Assembly: GCA_947448135.1 (NCBI GenBank) | Contig: CANFLZ010000019.1 | Coordinates: 1-42,377 of the forward strand | Origin: Flavobacteriales bacterium | GTDB lineage: Bacteria > Bacteroidota > Bacteroidia > Flavobacteriales_D > Sanyastnellaceae | Direction: 5' to 3' | DNA: 42,377 bases | In this document: positions 1 to 6,814 of the stretch, one piece after another | Position numbering within the stretch: the stretch's first letter is position 1 | Layout of the letters: the number at the start of each line of letters is the position of its first letter | Position numbers and translations under genes: made by a program | Notes under the pieces: model-generated | Databases searched by the model: none | What the model was told of the DNA's origin: nothing | What the model saw: the letters and a program-made list of their open reading frames with translations, nothing else

Positions 1-2883
1 ACGGTTGTGATGACAGCCAATAACACTTGTCAATCAACACCAACGGCAAATGGAAATAGCATTACAACAACGGTATTGAATAATGTTACACCAGCGGTAG
101 CGGTTACATCAAGCGACGCAGACAATAGTATTTGTTCAGGAACCAGCGTGACTTTCACGGTTACCCCAACCAACGGAGGAACAACGCCAACTTATCAATG
201 GAAGCTCAATGGTGCCAATGTTGGAACCAACTCAGTTACCTACACCAACGCTGCCTTGACAACAGGGGCTGTTGTGACAGTGGTAATGGCAGCCAACAAT
301 GCCTGCCAATCGACACCAACTGCTACCTCAACAGGAATTACAACAACAGTGAATCCTTCTGTAACGCCTGCGGTTGCCATCGCTAGTTCAGATGCGGACA
401 ATTCAATTTGTGCTGGAACCAGCGTTACTTTTACCGCTACTCCAACCAATGGAGGAACCACTCCAACTTACCAATGGTTGTTGAATGGTGCAAACGTTGG
501 TACAGGAGGAACAACCTTTACCAGTTCAGCTTTGACAACAGGCGCTGTAGTAACGGTTGTTATGACAGCCAACAACACTTGTCAAACAACACCAACGGCA
601 ACATCGAATGCAATTACAACAACGGTATCAACCAATGCAGCACCTGCTGTTGCAGTCACTTCAAGCGATGCCGATAACAGTATCTGTTCAGGAACTTCAG
701 TTACTTTCACCGCTACTCCCACCAATGGAGGTTCAACTCCTGCTTATCAATGGAAGTTGAATGGTGGAAATGTTGGAACCAACTCATCAACCTACACCAA
801 TGCTGCCTTGACAACCGGTGCTGTTGTAACGGTTGTTATGACGGCCAACAATACCTGTCAATCAACACCAACGGCTAATGGAAATAGCATCACAACAACC
901 GTATTGAACAGCGTTACACCATCTGTTGCGATTACATCGAGCGATGCAGACAACAATATCTGTTCAGGAACTTCAGTTACATTCACCGCTACTCCAACCA
1001 ATGGAGGAACAACGCCTACTTATCAATGGAAGCTCAATGGTACCAATGTTGGAACCAACTCATCAACCTACACCAACGCAGCCTTGACAACAGGCGCTAT
1101 TGTAACGGTTGTAATGACCGCCAACAACACCTGTCAATCAACTCCAACGGCTAACGGAAATAACATTACTACAGTTGTGACAACCCCATCTACTTGGTAT
1201 TTGGATGCAGATGCAGATGGTTATTATGTTTCGACGCAAACAGCATGTGTCAATCCAGGAGCGGGTTATACCAGCACTGCCGGAATTCAAGGAGATTGCA
1301 ATGATAACGCTGCTGCGATCAATGCAGGAGCAACTGATATTTGCGGCAACGGTATTGATGAAGACTGTTCGGGTTCAGATTGTTTGATTGTTTTGGGATG
1401 TATCGATTCTACAGCTTGTAATTTTGATCCATTGGCCAATTCAGACAATGGCAGTTGTATTTTACCACAATTGGAATTGTGTAATGGATTAGATGATAAT
1501 TGCAATGGCCAGATTGATGAAGGTTTGACCTTGGGTTCGGTGAATGCAGTTTCCGTTACTACATCCATGTATCCAACATGTTCTGGAAACGCATTGAAAT
1601 CAGCCAACCTGAACAATGGAACCAATTCTGCGATTATCGATGGTACGGGTATGGACTTGTGGTATAGCTTAAATGCGGAATACAACACGCTTAGAACAAG
1701 TTTGTCGGCGGCCTTCGGAGATAACGAAATAAGATTGTATCGTTATACCAATGGTTGTTTTGATTTGATTGATACAGAGCATGAGGTTTATACCACAACT
1801 TCACTTGCTACAGGAAATCAAATATTAATAACCGATAATTTGATTCCCGGCCAAACCTATTATGTTGCCGTGCACAACGTGAGTGGTAACATGAACAGCA
1901 GCGCCAAGGTTTGCTTTAACCACTTTGTTGGAACGACATGCGACCATTACTATGGAATCAACGGAACAGGAGTATATGCGAATGTTTGCAGTCAGTTCAA
2001 AGCACAGTTTAAAGGAAATGCGACCAATTATATTTTTGATGTATTGAGCGCGACACAGAACAATACAGACTTGAACATCACTCCTTGGAATTACACTACA
2101 CCTTCATCAAGCTCCATCATTACACGTTTGGGAACTTTGTTGCCGGCCAATATGACGGCTTCTCCAAAAGTGTATAGCCTACAAATTCCTGTCGTTTATG
2201 CTGTGTCAGATGCAGCAGGCAATTACACCAGCATTACAGCTGATGCAACAACATCTTGCACTGTTACATTGAATGCTGAAACAGCAATTGAATTGCGTAC
2301 TTCAGACCGTTGTCCTGTGACCAAGACTGTTAGCGCTTCTATTGGAGTGAATCGTACCATCTGTGGCGCATTGCGCTATGAGTGGGAGTTCACACAACAA
2401 TTACCAACCGTGCAATCATCAGTAACAGTTTTGGGCGGATTGAATAGCTCAGTATTGTTCCTGAACAACGTCCCTGGAATGGGAACAGGTAAGACTTACA
2501 ATGTCCGTGTTCGTCCGATTCACGCCAACGGAGAGATCGGCAATTGGGGAACAGCTCAATGCTTGAAGACAGGAACATCGGGAATGATATTGGATCCAAA
2601 TTCAGCATTAACCAATTCACTGATTAACCAATCTGCTGATTCACCCATCACTCTATATCCCAACCCAACTTCTGGCGATCACTTTACTTTAACAGCAAAT
2701 GGATCTATTGAAGAAAATGAAGTGTTGCAGTTCATGGTAACAGACATCACGGGAAAATTGGTGATGAAAAATCAAATCGTGTGGAGTGGAAGTCAGGTAG
2801 AAATACCTTGTGGTGATCTAGCGGATGGCGTTTACATGGTGATGGTAGGTGATCAACGCATTCGAATGGTGGTGAGCAAATAA
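1..2883 (+). CDS. Secreted repeat protein with MopE-like motifs and T9SS type A sorting domain (5' end outside window)
   Basis: The frame is open from base 1, so the gene starts upstream of the window. The visible part (about 960 residues) begins with Ig/PKD-like repeats of 92 residues rich in Thr, Asn and Ala. Each repeat carries the pattern SSDADNSIC, TFT.TPTNGG, YQW.LNG and a second Cys (NNTCQ). Next comes a MopE-like acidic Cys motif (WYLDADADGYY, GDCNDN, ICGNGIDEDC), then CIDSTACNFDPLA, and a second CNGLDDNCNGQIDEG motif. A roughly 380-residue middle region follows. The last ~75 residues (LYPNPTSGD to the end) form a Por secretion-system type A C-terminal domain, known to direct export through the type IX system and surface anchoring. 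An adhesin or surface-layer role is inferred. The acidic motifs probably bind calcium. Confidence 0.85.
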   Translation, partial: TVVMTANNTCQSTPTANGNSITTTVLNNVTPAVAVTSSDADNSICSGTSVTFTVTPTNGGTTPTYQWKLNGANVGTNSVTYTNAALTTGAVVTVVMAANNACQSTPTATSTGITTTVNPSVTPAVAIASSDADNSICAGTSVTFTATPTNGGTTPTYQWLLNGANVGTGGTTFTSSALTTGAVVTVVMTANNTCQTTPTATSNAITTTVSTNAAPAVAVTSSDADNSICSGTSVTFTATPTNGGSTPAYQWKLNGGNVGTNSSTYTNAALTTGAVVTVVMTANNTCQSTPTANGNSITTTVLNSVTPSVAITSSDADNNICSGTSVTFTATPTNGGTTPTYQWKLNGTNVGTNSSTYTNAALTTGAIVTVVMTANNTCQSTPTANGNNITTVVTTPSTWYLDADADGYYVSTQTACVNPGAGYTSTAGIQGDCNDNAAAINAGATDICGNGIDEDCSGSDCLIVLGCIDSTACNFDPLANSDNGSCILPQLELCNGLDDNCNGQIDEGLTLGSVNAVSVTTSMYPTCSGNALKSANLNNGTNSAIIDGTGMDLWYSLNAEYNTLRTSLSAAFGDNEIRLYRYTNGCFDLIDTEHEVYTTTSLATGNQILITDNLIPGQTYYVAVHNVSGNMNSSAKVCFNHFVGTTCDHYYGINGTGVYANVCSQFKAQFKGNATNYIFDVLSATQNNTDLNITPWNYTTPSSSSIITRLGTLLPANMTASPKVYSLQIPVVYAVSDAAGNYTSITADATTSCTVTLNAETAIELRTSDRCPVTKTVSASIGVNRTICGALRYEWEFTQQLPTVQSSVTVLGGLNSSVLFLNNVPGMGTGKTYNVRVRPIHANGEIGNWGTAQCLKTGTSGMILDPNSALTNSLINQSADSPITLYPNPTSGDHFTLTANGSIEENEVLQFMVTDITGKLVMKNQIVWSGSQVEIPCGDLADGVYMVMVGDQRIRMVVSK
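85..1188 (+). repeat. Four tandem in-frame 276-bp repeats (92 aa each)
   Basis: Units start at 85, 361, 637 and 913, exactly 276 bp apart, and the tail of an earlier unit occupies 1-84. Each encodes (V/A)(T/A)P(A/S)VA followed by SSDADN and a conserved Cys pair. The units are highly similar at DNA level. More copies probably lie upstream of the window. Confidence 0.9.
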
Positions 2884-2900
2884 GATAAACGGAATACAAA

Positions 2901-2925
2901 AAGAGGCGCTTAGGCGCCTTTTTTT
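2901..2925. terminator. Bidirectional intrinsic terminator
   Basis: A 6-bp stem, AGGCGC (2904-2909) with GCGCCT (2914-2919), has a TTAG loop. It extends through A-T pairs into a T run on the plus strand and an equivalent T run on the minus strand. It serves both the T9SS protein gene (+) and the esterase gene (-), whose stop codon lies inside the T run. Confidence 0.85.
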
Positions 2926-3856
2926 ATGGGTTCATTAAAAAGGTCATCGCCTTTTCAAAATGATGTGACCACGATTTTTCACTGTGATCAAATCCTGGAT
3001 AAAATAAAGAGAGATAATTGCTGGTTGGAAATTCTTTTGCCACTTGCATATCTATCGCTGATTGGTAGGGAAAGTAATACTGATCCAAACTTTCATTTCC
3101 ATGATCAAAGTAAAAGGAATGAGACATTGGATAATGGCTCAAGAAGTATGCTTTAAATGCTGAAAAAATAATTCGGTTCGGGTCGTCCTCAGGCCAAATT
3201 CCAGGCCAGTGTGTAGAAAAGCAAGCGGCACCGCCAAATACATTCGGATACTCCTCAACAGCATACCAGGAGATCAATCCTCCCATACTGGCGCCAGCTG
3301 TAAAAGTTCCTTTGGCCTCTTTTTGTGTGTTGTAATGAAGATCAACAAATGGTTTTAATTCTTCAACAATAAATTTCAAATAGTTATCAGAATAGGGAGC
3401 GCATTTGAACAACGGAGATTCTGAGTCTTTGCGCAATGCGATAAGCAGGGAGTCTCTGAATTGGGAGTTTATTTTTTCAAACGGTTTTTGAGGAAAGTAT
3501 TCGGCGTGTCGCTTTTCGCCATTGTTCCAAATTGCCACCACGATACATGGTGGGATGGCATGTATATCCATGAGATGTTGTAGATGATCCGCCGCTTCCC
3601 AAGATTGATGATTCCACGTAATCGAAGAGTCAAAAACATTTTGTCCATCGTGCATATAGAGCACGTTGTATGAAATGTTATTGGTTTTTGAATAGTCTTC
3701 CGGGGTCCAAATGGCCACCGATCGGGCATCGATTAAATGCGATTGGAAATTGGATATATAATCAATATTTCCTTTTTTTACTGTTGGTTGTTGTGCCAAA
3801 GAAAAAAAGGATCCGCTGACATAGAGACACACCGATAAAAGAAAACGAGGAGTCAT
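2924..3856 (-). CDS. Secreted esterase of the alpha/beta-hydrolase (esterase D / Fes-like) family
   Basis: 310 residues with an N-terminal signal peptide (hydrophobic residues ~4-21, then AQQ). The family signatures are visible: LYMHDGQNVFD (~65-75), where the oxyanion region usually lies, the nucleophile elbow GASMGG (~187-192) with the Ser, and a late GFDHSEKSW that supplies the likely catalytic His. Family members hydrolyse esters, for example of siderophores or acetylated sugars. The substrate here cannot be told. The start overlaps the end of purN by 4 bp (ATGA), so the two genes are probably cotranscribed. The link to purine synthesis looks positional rather than functional. Confidence 0.8.
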   Translation of the reverse strand: MTPRFLLSVCLYVSGSFFSLAQQPTVKKGNIDYISNFQSHLIDARSVAIWTPEDYSKTNNISYNVLYMHDGQNVFDSSITWNHQSWEAADHLQHLMDIHAIPPCIVVAIWNNGEKRHAEYFPQKPFEKINSQFRDSLLIALRKDSESPLFKCAPYSDNYLKFIVEELKPFVDLHYNTQKEAKGTFTAGASMGGLISWYAVEEYPNVFGGAACFSTHWPGIWPEDDPNRIIFSAFKAYFLSHYPMSHSFYFDHGNESLDQYYFPYQSAIDMQVAKEFPTSNYLSLFYPGFDHSEKSWSHHFEKAMTFLMNP

Positions 3857-4428
3857 AATAGAATGGTAGATTCTACAATGTGAGGAAAATGCGCTATTTC
3901 CAATGCGCGAACTTTCTTTTCGATTCCTTCAGGACCATCATTTTCATCGATTGAACACTTGGCTTGAAAAATAATATTTCCTTCGTCATAATGTTCATTG
4001 ACAAAATGGATGGTGATTCCGGATTCTTTTTCGTTGGCAGCATTTACGGCTTCATGCACGAAGTGACCATACATCCCTTTACCACCGTATTTTGGGAGTA
4101 GTGCGGGATGAATATTGATGATTTTGTTAGGGAATTCCGCGCACAATTCAGCAGGAATTTTCCAGAGATAACCAGCCAAAACAATCCAATCAATTTTGCG
4201 CTCACGAAGTTCGCTAATCAGAGTAGAGCAATTGGCTTGGTCTTCTTTGGTGATGATTCTGGTAGGAATTTTAGCGTCAGTCGCGTGCTGAAGAATCAGC
4301 GCTTGGGGTTTATTGGATAGCACCCAGCTGACTTCCACATTGGCATGATGAGCAAAATGTTGAATTAAATTTTTGGCGTTAGAGCCTGTACCAGAGCCGA
4401 AAATAGCGACCCGTATTTTTGGGGACAT
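3853..4428 (-). CDS. purN: Phosphoribosylglycinamide formyltransferase (GART)
   Basis: 191 residues, the usual length. It transfers a formyl group from 10-formyl-tetrahydrofolate to GAR in step 3 of de novo purine synthesis, in the cytoplasm. The glycine-rich phosphate loop FGSGTGSN is at residues 10-17. The catalytic Asn105 and His107 sit in INIHPALLPKYGG, and Asp148 is in HYDEGNIIF, matching the known Asn-His-Asp trio of E. coli PurN. It lies 1 bp after the FIST gene stop and overlaps the downstream esterase by 4 bp, so it is the middle gene of a three-gene operon. Confidence 0.95.
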   Translation of the reverse strand: MSPKIRVAIFGSGTGSNAKNLIQHFAHHANVEVSWVLSNKPQALILQHATDAKIPTRIITKEDQANCSTLISELRERKIDWIVLAGYLWKIPAELCAEFPNKIINIHPALLPKYGGKGMYGHFVHEAVNAANEKESGITIHFVNEHYDEGNIIFQAKCSIDENDGPEGIEKKVRALEIAHFPHIVESTILL

Positions 4429-4429
4429 T

Positions 4430-5551
4430 TTAAATTTCTTTGAAAGTGGTAATGGTCATGGTTTGATTGTGCAATGCGCAGGTAACCGACTCTTTTAATG
4501 GTGATATTTCACCATTGGAATAAAAGCCGCAATAAGTTGTTTGATCACCAATTCTTTCGATAACGGCATCCAATTCTTCTTCTGTTCTTTGTCCTAAAAC
4601 GATGCGTCGTCCAACACAAGAAATTAAAATAGCCAATTCAGGACTTTCAATTTTATCATTTTGAGCAGCCGCCATTTCAGCACCTTCAATCAAATGATCA
4701 AAATTGGCCATCATAAATTGCACTTTGGCTTGCGTTGGAATATTGCCGGCAAATGTCATAGAGCCGGTGGCTTCATCGATACTGAGAATCGTTCGGACCA
4801 ACATGGATCCATCATCTCCAATGATACACAATGGGAAAAGCAAGGCTGCTCCTGGAAGTTCATCTGCACGCTCGCCGAGATAACGTTTGTACAGTTCCAA
4901 TGCATTGATATTGTCCAATGTGAACAAGACATTTTTTTCTGAAGAAGTCACGGTTCTTACAGGTCCAAATTCAGTCCATCCACCTTGTGAGCCGTGGGAA
5001 ATTTGAATTGAATCTCCATAGAATCCTACAGCCGCAATAACTCCGGGTTGCGCTACTTCGTTGACCCCTACAAAAGTTTGGGTAAATCTTCCTGAGTCCC
5101 CAGCCAAACCGCCAGTAACAAGAACATTTTTTTCAGTATTTTGATTCACCCCTTGGATTAAATAATCTCCATTAGTGATTGTACCTTCAGACAAAATAAA
5201 AATACTCTTCAAATCATCCGCCTTCATAGCATCTGCTAAGTCTTGCCCACAGGAAAAACTATCATCTGTATGTCTTATCGTTTGGCGATGAACTTTAATT
5301 TTTGTTTTTTCTAAAAACAAGGCTGTGCACACAGCACTATGATCTAAGATTTGGTCCCCCGCAATCTCACCGGCCGTGCTACAGAAAACAATATCTGCCG
5401 CAGGATAAGCGGATTTTAAATCTGAAAATAGGTCACTTTGATTTTTTAAATCGATACCAATGAAACACAACACCAATTGAGCGGATGCCAATGATGGGGT
5501 TTTAGAATTCCAGTGTGTTTCTGCGGACCAAATACATTGTTCTGTTTTCAT
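4430..5551 (-). CDS. FIST domain protein (FIST_N and FIST_C)
   Basis: 373 residues made only of the FIST sensory module: FIST_N over about residues 25-220 (FCSTAGEI, VTGGLAGDSGRF) and FIST_C over about 220-365 (ALELYKRYLG, ISCVGRR, CGFYSNGEISP). FIST domains are thought to bind small ligands such as amino acids and are usually coupled to kinases or cyclases. Here no output domain is attached, so it may act through a partner. There is no signal peptide. It leads the operon with purN. A promoter box TATCTTCG ends 4 nt before the ATG, predicting a leaderless message. Confidence 0.85.
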   Translation of the reverse strand: MKTEQCIWSAETHWNSKTPSLASAQLVLCFIGIDLKNQSDLFSDLKSAYPAADIVFCSTAGEIAGDQILDHSAVCTALFLEKTKIKVHRQTIRHTDDSFSCGQDLADAMKADDLKSIFILSEGTITNGDYLIQGVNQNTEKNVLVTGGLAGDSGRFTQTFVGVNEVAQPGVIAAVGFYGDSIQISHGSQGGWTEFGPVRTVTSSEKNVLFTLDNINALELYKRYLGERADELPGAALLFPLCIIGDDGSMLVRTILSIDEATGSMTFAGNIPTQAKVQFMMANFDHLIEGAEMAAAQNDKIESPELAILISCVGRRIVLGQRTEEELDAVIERIGDQTTYCGFYSNGEISPLKESVTCALHNQTMTITTFKEI

Positions 5552-5555
5552 CTAC

Positions 5556-5588
5556 CGAAGATAAGCCAATTGACTTATTCCCATCAAA
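5556..5588 (-). promoter_or_regulatory. Promoter of the FIST-purN-esterase operon
   Basis: On the minus strand the -33 element TTTG (5585-5588) is followed after 21 bp by the -7 element TATCTTCG (5556-5563). This matches the Bacteroidota consensus TTTG-N19-21-TAnnTTTG with one change (TTCG). The box ends 4 nt before the ATG at 5551. Confidence 0.6.
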
Positions 5589-5591
5589 TCT

Positions 5592-5622
5592 TTTGTTGGA
5601 ATGTACGCATCGGTTACCTTTG
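5592..5622 (+). promoter_or_regulatory. gldA operon promoter
   Basis: TTTG (5592-5595), then exactly 19 bp, then TACCTTTG (5615-5622), a perfect Bacteroidota sigma-ABfr-type promoter. It is divergent from the FIST promoter. Because it lies downstream of the in-frame ATG at 5601, the real gldA start must be 5640, with a leader of about 13 nt. Confidence 0.75.
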
Positions 5623-5639
5623 TTCTACTACCTAGTAAT

Positions 5640-6548
5640 ATGTCGATAATAGTAAAAAATGTTTGTAAGCAATATGGTTCCCAATGGGCGTTGGATGATG
5701 TGTCGTTCGAAATTCCCAAAGGCCAAATTGTGGGTTTCTTAGGTCCAAATGGAGCGGGGAAAAGTACGATGATGAAAATCATCACTTCATTTATCCCTGC
5801 CACCAAGGGTGTTGTGGAAGTCAATGGATTTGATGTGACGACCAAAAGCATGGAAGCCCGAAGAATTATCGGCTATTTGCCTGAGCACAACCCTTTGTAT
5901 TTGGAAATGTATGTTCGGGAATATTTGACCTTCATGGCGGGCATTTACAAGATGGACCAAGTGAAAAGCAGGGTAGAAAACATGATTGAGCGCGTTGGTT
6001 TAGGAATTGAAGCGCACAAAAAAATTGGGACACTCTCCAAAGGATATCGTCAGCGTGTAGGCTTGGCTCAAGCCTTGATTCACGACCCGCAAGTCTTGAT
6101 TTTGGATGAACCAACCAGCGGATTAGACCCGAATCAGCTGATCGAAATTCGATCGTTGATACAAGACATGGGGAAAGAAAAAACAGTGATGTTCTCTACC
6201 CATATCATGCAAGAAGTTGAAGCGATTTGCTCTCGTGCCATCATCATCAATAAAGGGAAGTTAATTACAGATCAATCCACTTCAGAATTGAAGAAATGGG
6301 GTTCTGGTTCTATCGTATTGGTCGAAGTTGGCGATGAAATATCCAGTGGTTTCTGGAAGTCAATTGACGGTGTTATCGCTGTAAAAATGCTCGCACCAAA
6401 ACAATGGGAGATCACATCAGACGGTCTTCGAGATATTCGTCGTGATATTTCTGACAAGCTAAGCAAAGCCGGATTGGTGCTGCTCGCTATGTCAACCAAA
6501 GAAAATCGTTTGGAAGATATTTTCAAGGATTTAACCCAAAAGAAATAA
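5640..6548 (+). CDS. gldA: ABC transporter ATPase, gliding-motility GldA type
   Basis: 302 residues from the ATG at 5640. An upstream ATG at 5601 lies within the promoter and is rejected. Walker A is GPNGAGKST (35-43), the ABC signature LSKGYRQRVGLAQAL (132-146), Walker B VLILDEP (152-158), and the switch His is in STHIMQE. The C-terminal third matches the DUF4162-like tail of GldA/CcmA-type ATPases. GldA forms a transporter with GldF and GldG in Flavobacterium and is linked to gliding, but no gldF or gldG is in this window. A generic CcmA-like exporter ATPase is the alternative. It overlaps the next gene by 1 bp (TAATG). Confidence 0.75.
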   Translation: MSIIVKNVCKQYGSQWALDDVSFEIPKGQIVGFLGPNGAGKSTMMKIITSFIPATKGVVEVNGFDVTTKSMEARRIIGYLPEHNPLYLEMYVREYLTFMAGIYKMDQVKSRVENMIERVGLGIEAHKKIGTLSKGYRQRVGLAQALIHDPQVLILDEPTSGLDPNQLIEIRSLIQDMGKEKTVMFSTHIMQEVEAICSRAIIINKGKLITDQSTSELKKWGSGSIVLVEVGDEISSGFWKSIDGVIAVKMLAPKQWEITSDGLRDIRRDISDKLSKAGLVLLAMSTKENRLEDIFKDLTQKK

Positions 6549-6814
6549 TGTCAAGTTCCATTTATACAAATGTCGAACACGTTGTCCTATATGCCACGCT
6601 GGGTAGCGTGATTCGCACCATTCTTTGGATCATTTTTATCTCTTATTTGTTGCGAATTATCGCCCGCATGAGTGTTCAATACGCCATGAATAAAACGAAA
6701 GAGGAAGTCGAGCGTCAGATGAGACAAAGTCAAGGACCAAGAGAAACGCCCAAAAAAACAAGCAAAGAACCAATAGGTGAATACGTTGACTATATAGAAA
6801 TCAAAGATGAATAA
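6548..6814 (+). CDS. DUF4834 small membrane protein
   Basis: 88 residues: one membrane segment (~16-40, VIRTILWIIFISYLLRIIA), a charged helix (MNKTKEEVERQMRQ), and the conserved tail GEYVDYIEIKD. This is the layout of the Bacteroidota family DUF4834, whose function is unknown. The gene overlaps gldA by 1 bp and the YfhO gene by 8 bp, so it is translated from the same message. Confidence 0.75.
   Translation: MSSSIYTNVEHVVLYATLGSVIRTILWIIFISYLLRIIARMSVQYAMNKTKEEVERQMRQSQGPRETPKKTSKEPIGEYVDYIEIKDE

Noticed and set aside
85-1188. Regular repeats considered as a CRISPR array
   Set aside because: Units of 276 bp without spacers, in frame in a protein; no cas genes.
1287-1688. Minus-strand open frame of 133 codons
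   Set aside because: Antisense to the T9SS protein; no recognisable domain.
5601-5639. Upstream in-frame ATG for gldA at 5601
   Set aside because: A perfect TTTG-N19-TACCTTTG promoter (5592-5622) lies over it, and the protein family start fits 5640.
5552-5851. Minus-strand open frame of 99 codons
   Set aside because: Antisense shadow of gldA and of the divergent promoter region; no family resemblance.
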